The position numbers and the translations under genes are program-made. DNA of 64,000 nt, taken from NCBI RefSeq assembly GCF_002368335.1, contig NZ_AP018288.1, forward strand, positions 2,863,039 through 2,927,038, written 5' to 3'. Shown here piece after piece: positions 43,805 through 50,770 of the stretch (its first letter is position 1; each line of letters starts with the position of its first letter). Origin of the DNA: Nostoc sp. NIES-4103 (lineage in GTDB: Bacteria; Cyanobacteriota; Cyanobacteriia; Cyanobacteriales; Nostocaceae). A model generated the notes under the pieces. That model did not search any database and was not told the origin of the DNA. It saw only the letters and a list, made by a program, of their open reading frames with translations.

Positions 43805-43850
43805 AGGAAGAATCTTTGCCGTTCTACGGCGGGGAGTTGTCAAATTCTTC
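43650..43850 (+). ncRNA. Probable omega RNA region of the tnpB element
   Basis: In TnpB elements the guide RNA scaffold spans the 3' end of tnpB and its downstream flank, and the guide is the DNA just beyond the right end. Here the terminal hairpin GCCGTTCTACGGC and GGGGAGTTGTCAA mark that end. The coordinates are approximate. Confidence 0.4.
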
Positions 43851-43909
43851 CATAAGTACCAAGAATTCTATGTAAAGGTGCGTTACGGCTGATGCCTAAC
43901 ACACCCTAC

Positions 43910-44042
43910 TAGCGTGACAAGGCTAAAATGATGCAATAGATTTCCTCTAATACCTCTGTGTTCTCTGCGCCTCTGCGGTAGCCTGCGGCAAGCCGCTTAC
44001 GCGTCTACGTTAATGCACAAATTTAGTCTTGACACGCCACTA
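43910..44042. mobile_element. MITE-like element, family B, copy 2
   Basis: About 133 bp with ends TAGCGTGACAAGGCTAAAAT and the complement of TAGTGGCGTGTCAAGACTAA. The core (CTCTGCGCCTCTGCGGTAGC, then GCAAGCCGCTTACGCGTCTA) is virtually identical to copy 1. It is preceded by a piece of the CCTAACACACCCTAC hairpin repeat at 43876-43909. Confidence 0.7.
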
Positions 44043-44061
44043 CTGTCTACTGCGGAAATCT

Positions 44062-44487
44062 CTAATAACAATAGTCATCAGTATCTATACGCTCAGATTC
44101 AAATCTACCTTTAATTTCTTCATTGAAAAACCTACCAATTGAATCTGCTGAATGTAAATCTTCCCAAGTCTCTGAGTCTACACCCGAATACTGATAAACT
44201 GCTCCATTTTGAAACTCAACTTGCAAAATGCATTCGTCGCTATCGTAACCTACAGCCGCCGCCATTGATGAGTTAACTGGTAGCATGGCAATTGGTTCTT
44301 CTTCAAAAGGCAGTGCAGGAGTTTCAGCAATAATTTCGTTCAGTTCTTGCAATCCTTCGTAAGCTTGTATCGGTGCAGGAATTTCCAAAAACTCCAGTTC
44401 ATCACCTCGGTCAAGCAATAACTGCAAATATCCGTCAGAGTGAGCGATCGCTAATAAACTGCTCAAGTCTACCTTAGATAGCTTCAT
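44062..44487 (-). CDS. KTSC-domain protein
   Basis: A 141-residue protein. The C-terminal part (about residues 72-135) matches the KTSC domain, here VNSSMAAAVGYDSDECILQV and FQNGAVYQYSGVDSETWEDL, with SADSIGRFFNEEIKGRF. This small fold was named after lysyl-tRNA synthetase C-termini. The N-terminal 70 residues are acidic and unassigned. The family function is unknown, with possible RNA-related links. Spacers on both sides are full of repeats. Confidence 0.78.
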   Translation of the reverse strand: MKLSKVDLSSLLAIAHSDGYLQLLLDRGDELEFLEIPAPIQAYEGLQELNEIIAETPALPFEEEPIAMLPVNSSMAAAVGYDSDECILQVEFQNGAVYQYSGVDSETWEDLHSADSIGRFFNEEIKGRFESERIDTDDYCY

Positions 44488-45080
44488 TATTTTTGATCAA
44501 ACAAAACTTTAATAGTACATTTATACTAAAAAAGCCTTTGGCTGTCAAGATGACAACCCATCAATTTAAGTAACTACTAATCTTGTTGATAGTTTGAAAA
44601 AAAAACTCGCAATTTTTCGTATCTGCATCTATCATAAATTTTAAGTCTATATAAAGTCTGGGTAAAGATACGATAAAGAGCTTGACATCTGTATACGCGG
44701 CTGATGTTTGCTCTTAAAAATGGGTATGTAAGGTAACGTGAGTTCGATGAACCTCTCCCTCCCGGCCTCCCTCTCCTAAAAGGCGAGGGAGGAGAAACGA
44801 AAAAATCACGGTTTTACTCCCCTCTCCTACGAGGAGAGGGGCCGGGGGAGAGGTCAAAACAGCGCTTGTCGAACTCACGTTAAGGTAGTCTATTGCCTTG
44901 CCCATGAAGGTTTTAAGTCAACTGTAGCTGTTAGTAGTTAACAGTTACTTGTAAAGTATCAAAAATAATCCAGGCTAAAGCTGTGCGAACACGTAAAGCA
45001 GGTCTTGAAATTCAATCACAGTGTTTTGGTCAAGATCTGAGCAAATCACCACATCTAGGCAAAATCTGGAATTTCCACCC
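44488..45080. other. Spacer with one inverted-repeat element
   Basis: A+T-rich spacer with the family D element at 44734-44882. The last 150 bases may hold the FAS1 gene promoter; nothing more specific is recognisable. Confidence 0.5.
44734..44882. mobile_element. MITE-like element, family D
   Basis: A 149-bp element with perfect 14-bp terminal inverted repeats TAACGTGAGTTCGA. The inner arms are complementary (CCTCTCCCTCCCGGCC and GGCCGGGGGAGAGG, imperfect), and the interior is C- and G-rich. AGG on both sides may be a 3-bp target duplication. No second copy is in the window. Confidence 0.65.
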
Positions 45081-45650
45081 ATGCATAGGCAAAAATCCCG
45101 ACGCTTTTTGAGTCAAACAGTTATGATTGCGATCGCTGCGGCTACTGTTCTAGCCAGCGTTCCCATTTTGGCGAAATCTAGCTTTGTTTCATCACCCAAG
45201 CCTGCTGCATCAATTTCTCAAGCAACTACTACAGGTACAATTGTCGATATTGCCAGCGCTGACAAATCTTTAAGTACTCTAGTAACAGCTGTCAAAGCAG
45301 CGGGTCTTGTGGAAACCCTTTCTGGAAAAGGCCCATTTACAGTGTTTGCACCCACAAATGATGCATTTGCTGCTTTACCAAAAGGTACTTTAGAAGAATT
45401 ACTCAAACCAGAAAACAAGGATGAATTACAAGAAATTTTGACTTACCATGTCGTTCCTGGTGCAATTGATTCTAAAAGTCTCAAGTCTGGCCCACTTAAG
45501 ACAGTTGAAGGCGAGGAAGTTAACGTTAAGGTTGAAAATGGTCAAGTAACGGTCAATGGGGCAAAAGTAACCACAGCAGACATCAAAGCCAGTAATGGAG
45601 TGATTCATGTGATTGATGGTGTGCTGCATCCACCGGATGTGGAACTCTAG
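45081..45650 (+). CDS. Secreted fasciclin (FAS1) domain protein
   Basis: A 189-residue protein from the ATG at 45081; an upstream GTG (45021) would add 20 unlikely residues. The signal peptide is about residues 12-31 (TVMIAIAAATVLASVPILAK). One FAS1 domain follows: STLVTAVKAAGLVETLSGKG, GPFTVFAPTNDAFAALPKGT, LTYHVVPGAIDS and NGVIHVIDGVLHPP. FAS1 proteins act in adhesion at the cell surface or in carotenoid binding. A hairpin (45653-45692) follows two bases after the stop. Confidence 0.92.
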   Translation: MHRQKSRRFLSQTVMIAIAAATVLASVPILAKSSFVSSPKPAASISQATTTGTIVDIASADKSLSTLVTAVKAAGLVETLSGKGPFTVFAPTNDAFAALPKGTLEELLKPENKDELQEILTYHVVPGAIDSKSLKSGPLKTVEGEEVNVKVENGQVTVNGAKVTTADIKASNGVIHVIDGVLHPPDVEL

Positions 45651-45652
45651 TT

Positions 45653-45692
45653 AGCTAATCAGTTATCATTGCTCAGTGATAACTGATTAGCT
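45653..45692 (+). terminator. Hairpin after the FAS1 gene
   Basis: AGCTAATCAGTTATCA and its perfect complement form a 16-bp stem with an 8-base loop. No uridine tract follows directly, so it may protect the mRNA 3' end rather than act as an intrinsic terminator. Confidence 0.6.
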
Positions 45693-45850
45693 GTCGCACA
45701 CCTAATTTTCACAATTTTTGGTTTAGACAGTCAAAAGTCAATAGTCCAAAGTTCAGATTAATTTTGACTTTTGACTTTTGACTTTTGATAACCTTCACGA
45801 GTAACTATGCAATTTAAAAGCGTAATAACTTAACTGTTTTTCTCTTTTGC

Positions 45851-46864
45851 TCACGAATAATACACTGGGAAAGATTTCGCATCTTTTGGCTTGATAAACA
45901 CGCACTGTTGTGGCTCTAACTGTAACTCGTTATAGCGATCGCGTGTTAAATTCGCTGTCACTACTTGCCCATCATCTAAAGTTAATTCTAGCTGAATTTC
46001 CCAGCCTAAATGTATCAGCCGACTCACTCTGGCTGGTGCGGTAGCACCATTGGGAGTCTTTTCTATAATCACATCTTGTGGACGCAAAAATACTTGTGGA
46101 TGTAATGTCTCAAACCCACTCCTTTGGAAAATATTCGCTGTGTTGGGTAAAACGTTCACTGGCCCAATAAAGCTCATGACAAATGCCGTTGCCGGATTGT
46201 CGTAAATTGCTGCTGGTGTCCCCACCTGTTCTACCCGCCCTTGATTCATCACCACGACTTCATCGGAAACTTCCATTGCTTCTTCTTGGTCGTGGGTGAC
46301 AAAAACTGTGGTAACATGTACTTCATCATGGAGGCGGCGTAACCATGCCCGTAAGTCTTTGCGGACTTTCGCATCAAGTGCCCCAAATGGTTCATCCAGT
46401 AACAATACTTCTGGTTCTACAGCCAGTGCCCTAGCTAAAGCTACGCGTTGTCTTTGACCACCGGAAAGTTGTGAAGGATAGCGATCGCCCAGTCCAGTTA
46501 ATTGCACCAATTCCAATAACTGTTCTACTCGTCCCTTAATCTTCTTGGCTGGTGCTTTGCGAATTTCTAAACCAAAGGCAATATTTTGCCGCACAGTCAG
46601 ATGCTTGAATAGGGCATAGTGCTGAAACACAAACCCTATATTCCGTTTCTGCACACTTTCATATGTGGCATCTTTACCTGTGAGCAGGATTCTACCGCTA
46701 TCTGGCATCTCCAACCCCGCTATTAAGCGCAGTAGGCTAGATTTACCAGATCCTGATGGGCCGAGCAAAGCAACCAGCGAGCCACTCTTGATTTCCAGAC
46801 TCACCTGATCAACTGCTTTAAAACTCCCGAACTGCTTGGATACATTATCAACTACAATACCCAC
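45851..46864 (-). CDS. cysA: Sulfate/thiosulfate ABC transporter ATPase CysA
   Basis: A 337-residue ATPase. GTG at 46864 is preferred: it gives the typical (M)GIVVDNVSKQFGSFKAV and has AGAGG ten bases upstream; a TTG six codons earlier is in frame. Walker A is GPSGSGKSS, the signature LSGGQRQRVALARAL, Walker B VLLLDEPFGALD and the switch His is in VFVTHDQ. A C-terminal TOBE-like domain (FLRPQDVIIE) completes the protein. It powers sulfate import with CysT, CysW and a binding protein, none of which is encoded here, so cysA stands apart from its operon. Confidence 0.9.
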   Translation of the reverse strand: MGIVVDNVSKQFGSFKAVDQVSLEIKSGSLVALLGPSGSGKSSLLRLIAGLEMPDSGRILLTGKDATYESVQKRNIGFVFQHYALFKHLTVRQNIAFGLEIRKAPAKKIKGRVEQLLELVQLTGLGDRYPSQLSGGQRQRVALARALAVEPEVLLLDEPFGALDAKVRKDLRAWLRRLHDEVHVTTVFVTHDQEEAMEVSDEVVVMNQGRVEQVGTPAAIYDNPATAFVMSFIGPVNVLPNTANIFQRSGFETLHPQVFLRPQDVIIEKTPNGATAPARVSRLIHLGWEIQLELTLDDGQVVTANLTRDRYNELQLEPQQCVFIKPKDAKSFPVYYS

Positions 46865-46972
46865 TGCTGCTGACCTCTGCAACTTTAATACGGCTTATTG
46901 CTAGGTTTACCGTCTTTTATTTATACAATACATAAAATACTATTAACTTTCAAGTTTTTAATTAACAAAATT

Positions 46973-47000
46973 GCTGCGATCGAGCTAGCTCGATCGCAGC
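46973..47000. promoter_or_regulatory. Perfect 28-bp palindrome upstream of cysA
   Basis: The half site is GCTGCGATCGAGCT followed by its exact complement, without loop, 109 bases before the cysA start. It could be a protein binding site or a cruciform; function is unknown. Two GCGATCGA words inside resemble HIP1. Confidence 0.45.
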
Positions 47001-47315
47001 GCACATCAGTAGTCGTTTTACCCCTCACCTTAGTAAAGCGAGGGCAGACAAAGCTACGCTTTGGCTCTTTGGGGTTCCAACAGCATGACCAGCCTGCAAC
47101 GGGCGCGGGGTGTGGGGTTTAGGGAAGGAAAAAGCCCCGAAGTTTAGGACAGAACAACTACTTTTAAGTATGGAAAAAGAAAAAAGATGTATTTTGAAAC
47201 ACGTAATGCGAAAAATACAGCGTCCTTGCTTGAAACCCCTGGTTTTAATTATGGGGTTCCCACTCAGCCTACACACCCTTCATTAGTGGTTGAGTAAACT
47301 TGGTATAACGCCATT

Positions 47316-47365
47316 GCAAGGGTTTTACGCGATTGTTGACACCAATGACAGTTATACGCCCCTAC
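47316..47365. mobile_element. Lone end of a family A element
   Basis: CAAGGGTTTTACGCGATTGT and TTGACACCAATGACAGT then ACGCCCCTAC match, in reverse, the left end of the element at 3870. The rest is missing. Confidence 0.65.
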
Positions 47366-47378
47366 AGCGCTCAAATCA

Positions 47379-47582
47379 TTAGTGGGGAGTGTTAGTAACT
47401 AGGTGCAGTACATCTCGTACTACACTGTAGCCACTGAGATCCCAAAGTAAGTAAGCTAAAAAACCAAGCATCGCAAAGCGACCATTCCAAAGTTCGGCTT
47501 GAGGAGTAATACCAAGATCACCGGCATTACGATCCTTGCCATTGTATGCGGTTTCAGTTGCATCAGTAGGATAACGTTCCAT
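47379..47582 (-). CDS. hli: High-light-inducible protein (Hli/HLIP)
   Basis: A 67-residue thylakoid membrane protein. ELWNGRFAMLGFLAYLLWDL (residues 30-49) carries the chlorophyll-binding ExxNGRxAMxGF motif and the single helix. Hlips bind chlorophyll and carotenoid, protect photosystem II assembly and help chlorophyll recycling under high light. A related hli gene is 1 kb away, with a stress protein gene in between on the same strand. Confidence 0.93.
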   Translation of the reverse strand: MERYPTDATETAYNGKDRNAGDLGITPQAELWNGRFAMLGFLAYLLWDLSGYSVVRDVLHLVTNTPH

Positions 47583-47871
47583 TGTTAATTTTCCTTAAAA
47601 TCTCTTTACATAATTTCATAGTAACTAGCACAATCATCGAATGCTATCTGTCTGTAGTTTCAAAGTGTAAGCAAGCCCAAAGGATGATTTTTAAGGATTT
47701 AACAAAACAGTTTTATACTCAAAAATAATCTATTTAGTAGAGGCTTTTGCAGGTAATTAGTAATTACAAAAGTGAAATCGTATAACTATAATTCCTAACC
47801 ATCATAACCCTCGTCCGCATCTGGAAGACTCACTCAAGTAACTTCTGTTAAAGATGCGAACGAGATGCTGT
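47583..47871. other. Spacer between hli and stress protein gene
   Basis: A+T-rich DNA without ORF. It probably contains the hli promoter; no element is clear. Confidence 0.4.
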
Positions 47872-47905
47872 GCTGAATACTTGTGTAGAAGCACAAGTAT
47901 TCAGC
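47872..47905 (-). terminator. Hairpin at the end of the stress protein gene
   Basis: A 14-bp perfect stem (GCTGAATACTTGTG and complement) with a 6-base loop ends exactly at the base before the stop codon of the minus-strand gene. The uridine tract is weak. Confidence 0.6.
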
Positions 47906-48466
47906 TTATGGATTTGCAGTTTGTGGGGAATCATAAATACCCCAATTTTGAATACCTTGATTGCGTAATATTGCTTCAGCGCGATGGATTTCTTCTTCCG
48001 TACCCTCTAGTATAAGCAAATAATAACTCTGTTGGAGGCGATCGCTATAAAGTCTAGCTCGCTCTTCAGGGATACCTAAATCACCTAATGCTTTCACCAA
48101 ATTCTGATGTGCTGCTGCTCCCACAGCAACACCTGCGACGCTAGCAACTAATGCTACACCTACGGAACCAGCTGCAAGCACGGCTCCAACACCGGGGAGT
48201 GCTAGACTACTCAAACCAACTAAGACGCTACCCCAAGTAGTTGCAAAGAGGGTGTCTCCTACTGGTGTGGTTGTATTGACATCTTGATTACCGATGCGAT
48301 CGCTGATTTGTGCTTCGCCTAATTTATCACCTTCTTCTACATCTTTAGCAATGACAGAAACTTTCTCTATAGGAAAGTTTGCAGTTCTCAATTCATTAAG
48401 TGCTTGTTCTATTTCTTGAGAATTAGCAAATACTCCTAATGCTCTTATAGTATCTTTAGTTATCAT
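47906..48466 (-). CDS. General-stress-type protein with glycine/alanine-rich hydrophobic core
   Basis: A 186-residue protein from the ATG at 48466 (GAGGG lies ten bases before; an upstream TTG is rejected). The N-terminal part (ALGVFANSQEIEQALNELRT, FPIEKVSVIAKD) resembles the YflT-like general stress domain. A hydrophobic Gly/Ala-rich segment follows (LVGLSSLALPGVGAVLAAGS, then VGVALVASVAGVAVGAAAHQ). The C-terminal part repeats the stress-like fold (GIPEERARLYSDRLQQSYYL). It lies between two hli genes and may be induced with them. Confidence 0.75.
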   Translation of the reverse strand: MITKDTIRALGVFANSQEIEQALNELRTANFPIEKVSVIAKDVEEGDKLGEAQISDRIGNQDVNTTTPVGDTLFATTWGSVLVGLSSLALPGVGAVLAAGSVGVALVASVAGVAVGAAAHQNLVKALGDLGIPEERARLYSDRLQQSYYLLILEGTEEEIHRAEAILRNQGIQNWGIYDSPQTANP

Positions 48467-48609
48467 ATGTCCCTCGTTCAAAATTTTATTAGTACGTCCA
48501 TTTATAACCCTAATATTTCGTCGTATTTCACGAGCAAGTTAACCATTCAGACGTTACTAAGTTGTTAATTGAATTGATTTCCCCAAGGGGGATAAATCAT
48601 CATGAAGAC

Positions 48610-48816
48610 TTAGCGAATCAAGTGGAGTACGTCACGCACCACACTATAACCAGCGAGATCCCAAAGTAGGTAGGCAATAAAGCCTATCATTGCTAAACGC
48701 CCATTCCAAAGTTCTTGTTGAGGATTCCAGCCAAAAACCCAAGCATTGCGATCAACACCGTTATAGGCTTTAGCTTCAGCAGGTAATTGAGTCGCTTTGT
48801 TTGTATCAGTTGCCAT
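48610..48816 (-). CDS. hli: High-light-inducible protein (Hli/HLIP), second copy
   Basis: A 68-residue one-helix protein with ELWNGRLAMIGFIAYLLWDL (residues 35-54) and the same C-terminal SVVRDVLHL as the neighbouring hli gene. The two are paralogues. The N-terminal tail (ATDTNKATQLPAEAKAYNGV) is longer and polar. It should sit in thylakoid membranes and bind chlorophyll, possibly pairing with the other Hli. Confidence 0.93.
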   Translation of the reverse strand: MATDTNKATQLPAEAKAYNGVDRNAWVFGWNPQQELWNGRLAMIGFIAYLLWDLAGYSVVRDVLHLIR

Positions 48817-49482
48817 TGCAAATATACCTGAATAACTCTACTACACTCACATCTTAGTTATTATTACGGTTATATTTCTCTGTCTATTGGGTAATATGAA
48901 TGTGCCACAGGAAGTATCTGCAAGTATTAGCTAGACTTGTGAAATTTTTAATTCCAAATATTAGAAGTTTCATTAAATAATTAAAGTCAGCCGATTGATA
49001 GTCTTTACGTAATGGATAAGTTCAATGCCCGTAAAACTAATGATGGAACTAAGTAATAGATCAAATTGCGCGGAATATCAACCGAATTACTTAATTACAA
49101 ACGTACTCATACATAAACTTTGGTTGCTCCAGACACCACTGATACAATTTAGTGCAGTTTGCCCTGGTTGTATGTTGGCGTCTGTCCCTATAACTCAATA
49201 CGATTCAGTTAAGGCTAAAATTATTTGCCAAAGTCAATTTTTTTACGTAGACGCGTAAGCGGTGAGCCAGCGCGGTCTTGGGGGTTTCCCCCATGAGCGA
49301 CTGGCGAACCCGTAGGGCTTGCCGCAGGCTACCGCAGAGGCGCAGAGAACGCAGAGAGAAGAGAGAAATGCTTAACTGAACTGTATTGCCCTATAACTCT
49401 CATCAGGGGCAAAGCTAAAATATTTTACACAAAGTACTTCAATATGTGCGGTATTTAAATACTTATATATTTGGCGCAGGCA
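48817..49482. other. Spacer with nested repeat element
   Basis: Mostly A+T-rich. The core of a family B element occurs in reverse at 49253-49365, interrupted by a G+C-rich hairpin unit at about 49263-49316. A 77-codon ORF at 49025 has no support. Confidence 0.55.
49253..49365. mobile_element. Family B element core interrupted by another repeat
   Basis: ACGTAGACGCGTAAGCGG, then an insert of about 54 bp (GAGCCAGCGCGGTCTTGGGG and further), then GCTTGCCGCAGGCTACCGCA and GAGGCGCAGAGAACGCAGAG. Outside the insert it is the complement of the core in copies 1 and 2. Confidence 0.6.
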
Positions 49483-50325
49483 TTATATACCACGCGGTGG
49501 TTTGGTTGCGGTAAGAACAATGTAAGAAAGCGTCTCATTGATCGTCTGGATCGCTGACCAGCCACCAAGCATCCCGCTGACCATTTCCTCACCATACACG
49601 CTGATTAGAATATCCTGATTTTCCTTCTTCTGAAGGGCAGCCAAAGTGGCAACGTTGCTCGGATGGATAGTGTTTATAGTCACATCACGGCATGTCAAAT
49701 ACTGAAGCCCGACAGCCTTCATCTCACCAATGTAATCGCTGTACGAGCCGATATCAGCTACTGCAAAGGCGGGGTAAACAATGTCAATCTCTTCCTGTGT
49801 CATCGGGCGGGTTGTCACAAAGTCCGCAATGACAATGTTGCCACCGGGCTTGACCACACGGGCCATCTCGCGCAGCACCTGTATACGCGAGGGCATATGA
49901 AAGAACGACTCGAATGCCCATGCTGCATCGAAGCTATTGTCGGCGTAGGGAAGCGACATGGCGTTGACAAGCTCGAAGGTAGCATTACTTGCGCCTGCGG
50001 CCTTGGCGTTCTCAAGGGCGGTGGTGCGCTGGCTTTGGCTGACGGTGATGCCAGTGACAAAGACGCCAGCCTTCAGGGATAGCTGGATACCAGGGCGACC
50101 AGTACCACAGCCAACATCCAGAACACGCTGGCCAGGCTGAACGCTCAGATGGCTAATCATTAAATCAGTGAAGTTCTGCTGCGCTTCGGCTATGCTTACG
50201 CTCGTGTCGGTGGGATCGTCCCAGAAACCGAAGTGAAGGCTGTCATTCCAGAGAGTCTGGTAGAACGCTGCCATTGAATCGTAGTACTGGCCGATTTGGG
50301 ACGGAGTGGGCTTGTTAACTGGCAT
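49483..50325 (-). CDS. SAM-dependent methyltransferase (UbiE/sterol-MT-like), G+C-rich
   Basis: A 280-residue methyltransferase from the ATG at 50325. Motif I is VLDVGCGTGRPGIQLS, post-I VTGITVSQSQ, motif II FDAAWAFESFFHM, and motif III VVKPGGNIVIADFV. The order and the YYDSMAAFYQTLWNDSLHFGF start (given in part) fit the small-molecule C- or O-methyltransferases of secondary metabolism, such as the mycolate or sugar type. Hand counts of two 60-base lines give 57-58% G+C, against about 37% in a line of the neighbouring crtO. This is a sign of horizontal transfer. Substrate unknown. Confidence 0.85.
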   Translation of the reverse strand: MPVNKPTPSQIGQYYDSMAAFYQTLWNDSLHFGFWDDPTDTSVSIAEAQQNFTDLMISHLSVQPGQRVLDVGCGTGRPGIQLSLKAGVFVTGITVSQSQRTTALENAKAAGASNATFELVNAMSLPYADNSFDAAWAFESFFHMPSRIQVLREMARVVKPGGNIVIADFVTTRPMTQEEIDIVYPAFAVADIGSYSDYIGEMKAVGLQYLTCRDVTINTIHPSNVATLAALQKKENQDILISVYGEEMVSGMLGGWSAIQTINETLSYIVLTATKPPRGI

Positions 50326-50770
50326 TTTGTTACTCCACAGCTTGCACAAGGTGATCTCAGTCAAAATGCAATTAGGTACAAGCTATATTTACTGATGCAG
50401 TTTTTCAGAAGGTTTGTAACAAAAGTTTGAAGAGAAGAACAATCAGAATGCGTATAGTTAACCAAGGTTGTACCACTCACGGGCAGCGATCGCGCTCTAG
50501 CATAAACTTTGGTTGCGTCAAAAAAATAGACTCAAGATACCTAAACTAATAGGAAACCTTCAATCCTGGTGTCGTTTAATATAACGCACCAATAAACTCT
50601 TGTAGGATGGGCGTCCCGCCCGTCCTAATGGCGGGCTAGAAGCCCACCCCACAAGAAAATCTATTGCAACATTTTAGCTGAAACAGTCCACTACAATCTC
50701 TACAATTTCAGGTTGAGTTTCTAAATCATTTCTGTTACTATTGACCTTCCTTATAAACAAGCTATTTGTG
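50326..50770. other. Spacer with a G+C hairpin repeat
   Basis: It contains the repeat GGATGGGCGTCCCGCCCGTCC (about 50606-50626), then GGCGGGCTAGAAGCCCACC. Otherwise it is A+T-rich and free of genes. Confidence 0.5.

Larger units (their letters stand above)
42560..43850 (+). mobile_element. IS200/IS605-type element with tnpB only (IS1341-like)
   Basis: The left end has the hairpin CCCT-GGA-AGGG at 42576-42586 before the gene. The right end carries GCCG-TTCTA-CGGC at 43818-43830 followed by GGGGAGTTGTCAA. No tnpA (Y1 transposase) is present, so the element moves only if a TnpA acts in trans. The exact ends cannot be fixed without an empty site. Confidence 0.7.
46865..47378. other. Spacer with a perfect palindrome and repeat ends
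   Basis: It contains a 28-bp perfect palindrome (46973-47000), G- and C-rich repeat DNA near 47015-47135, and a lone end of the family A element (47316-47365). ORFs here have repeat-like composition. The cysA promoter should lie between 46865 and about 46970. Confidence 0.55.

Noticed and set aside
44714..44905. 63-codon minus-strand ORF
   Set aside because: It lies inside the family D inverted-repeat element and encodes low-complexity sequence.
47025..47276. 83-codon minus-strand ORF
   Set aside because: Composition is repeat-derived and there is no ribosome binding site or homology signal.
49025..49258. 77-codon plus-strand ORF
   Set aside because: No recognisable domain, and the end runs into a repeat element.
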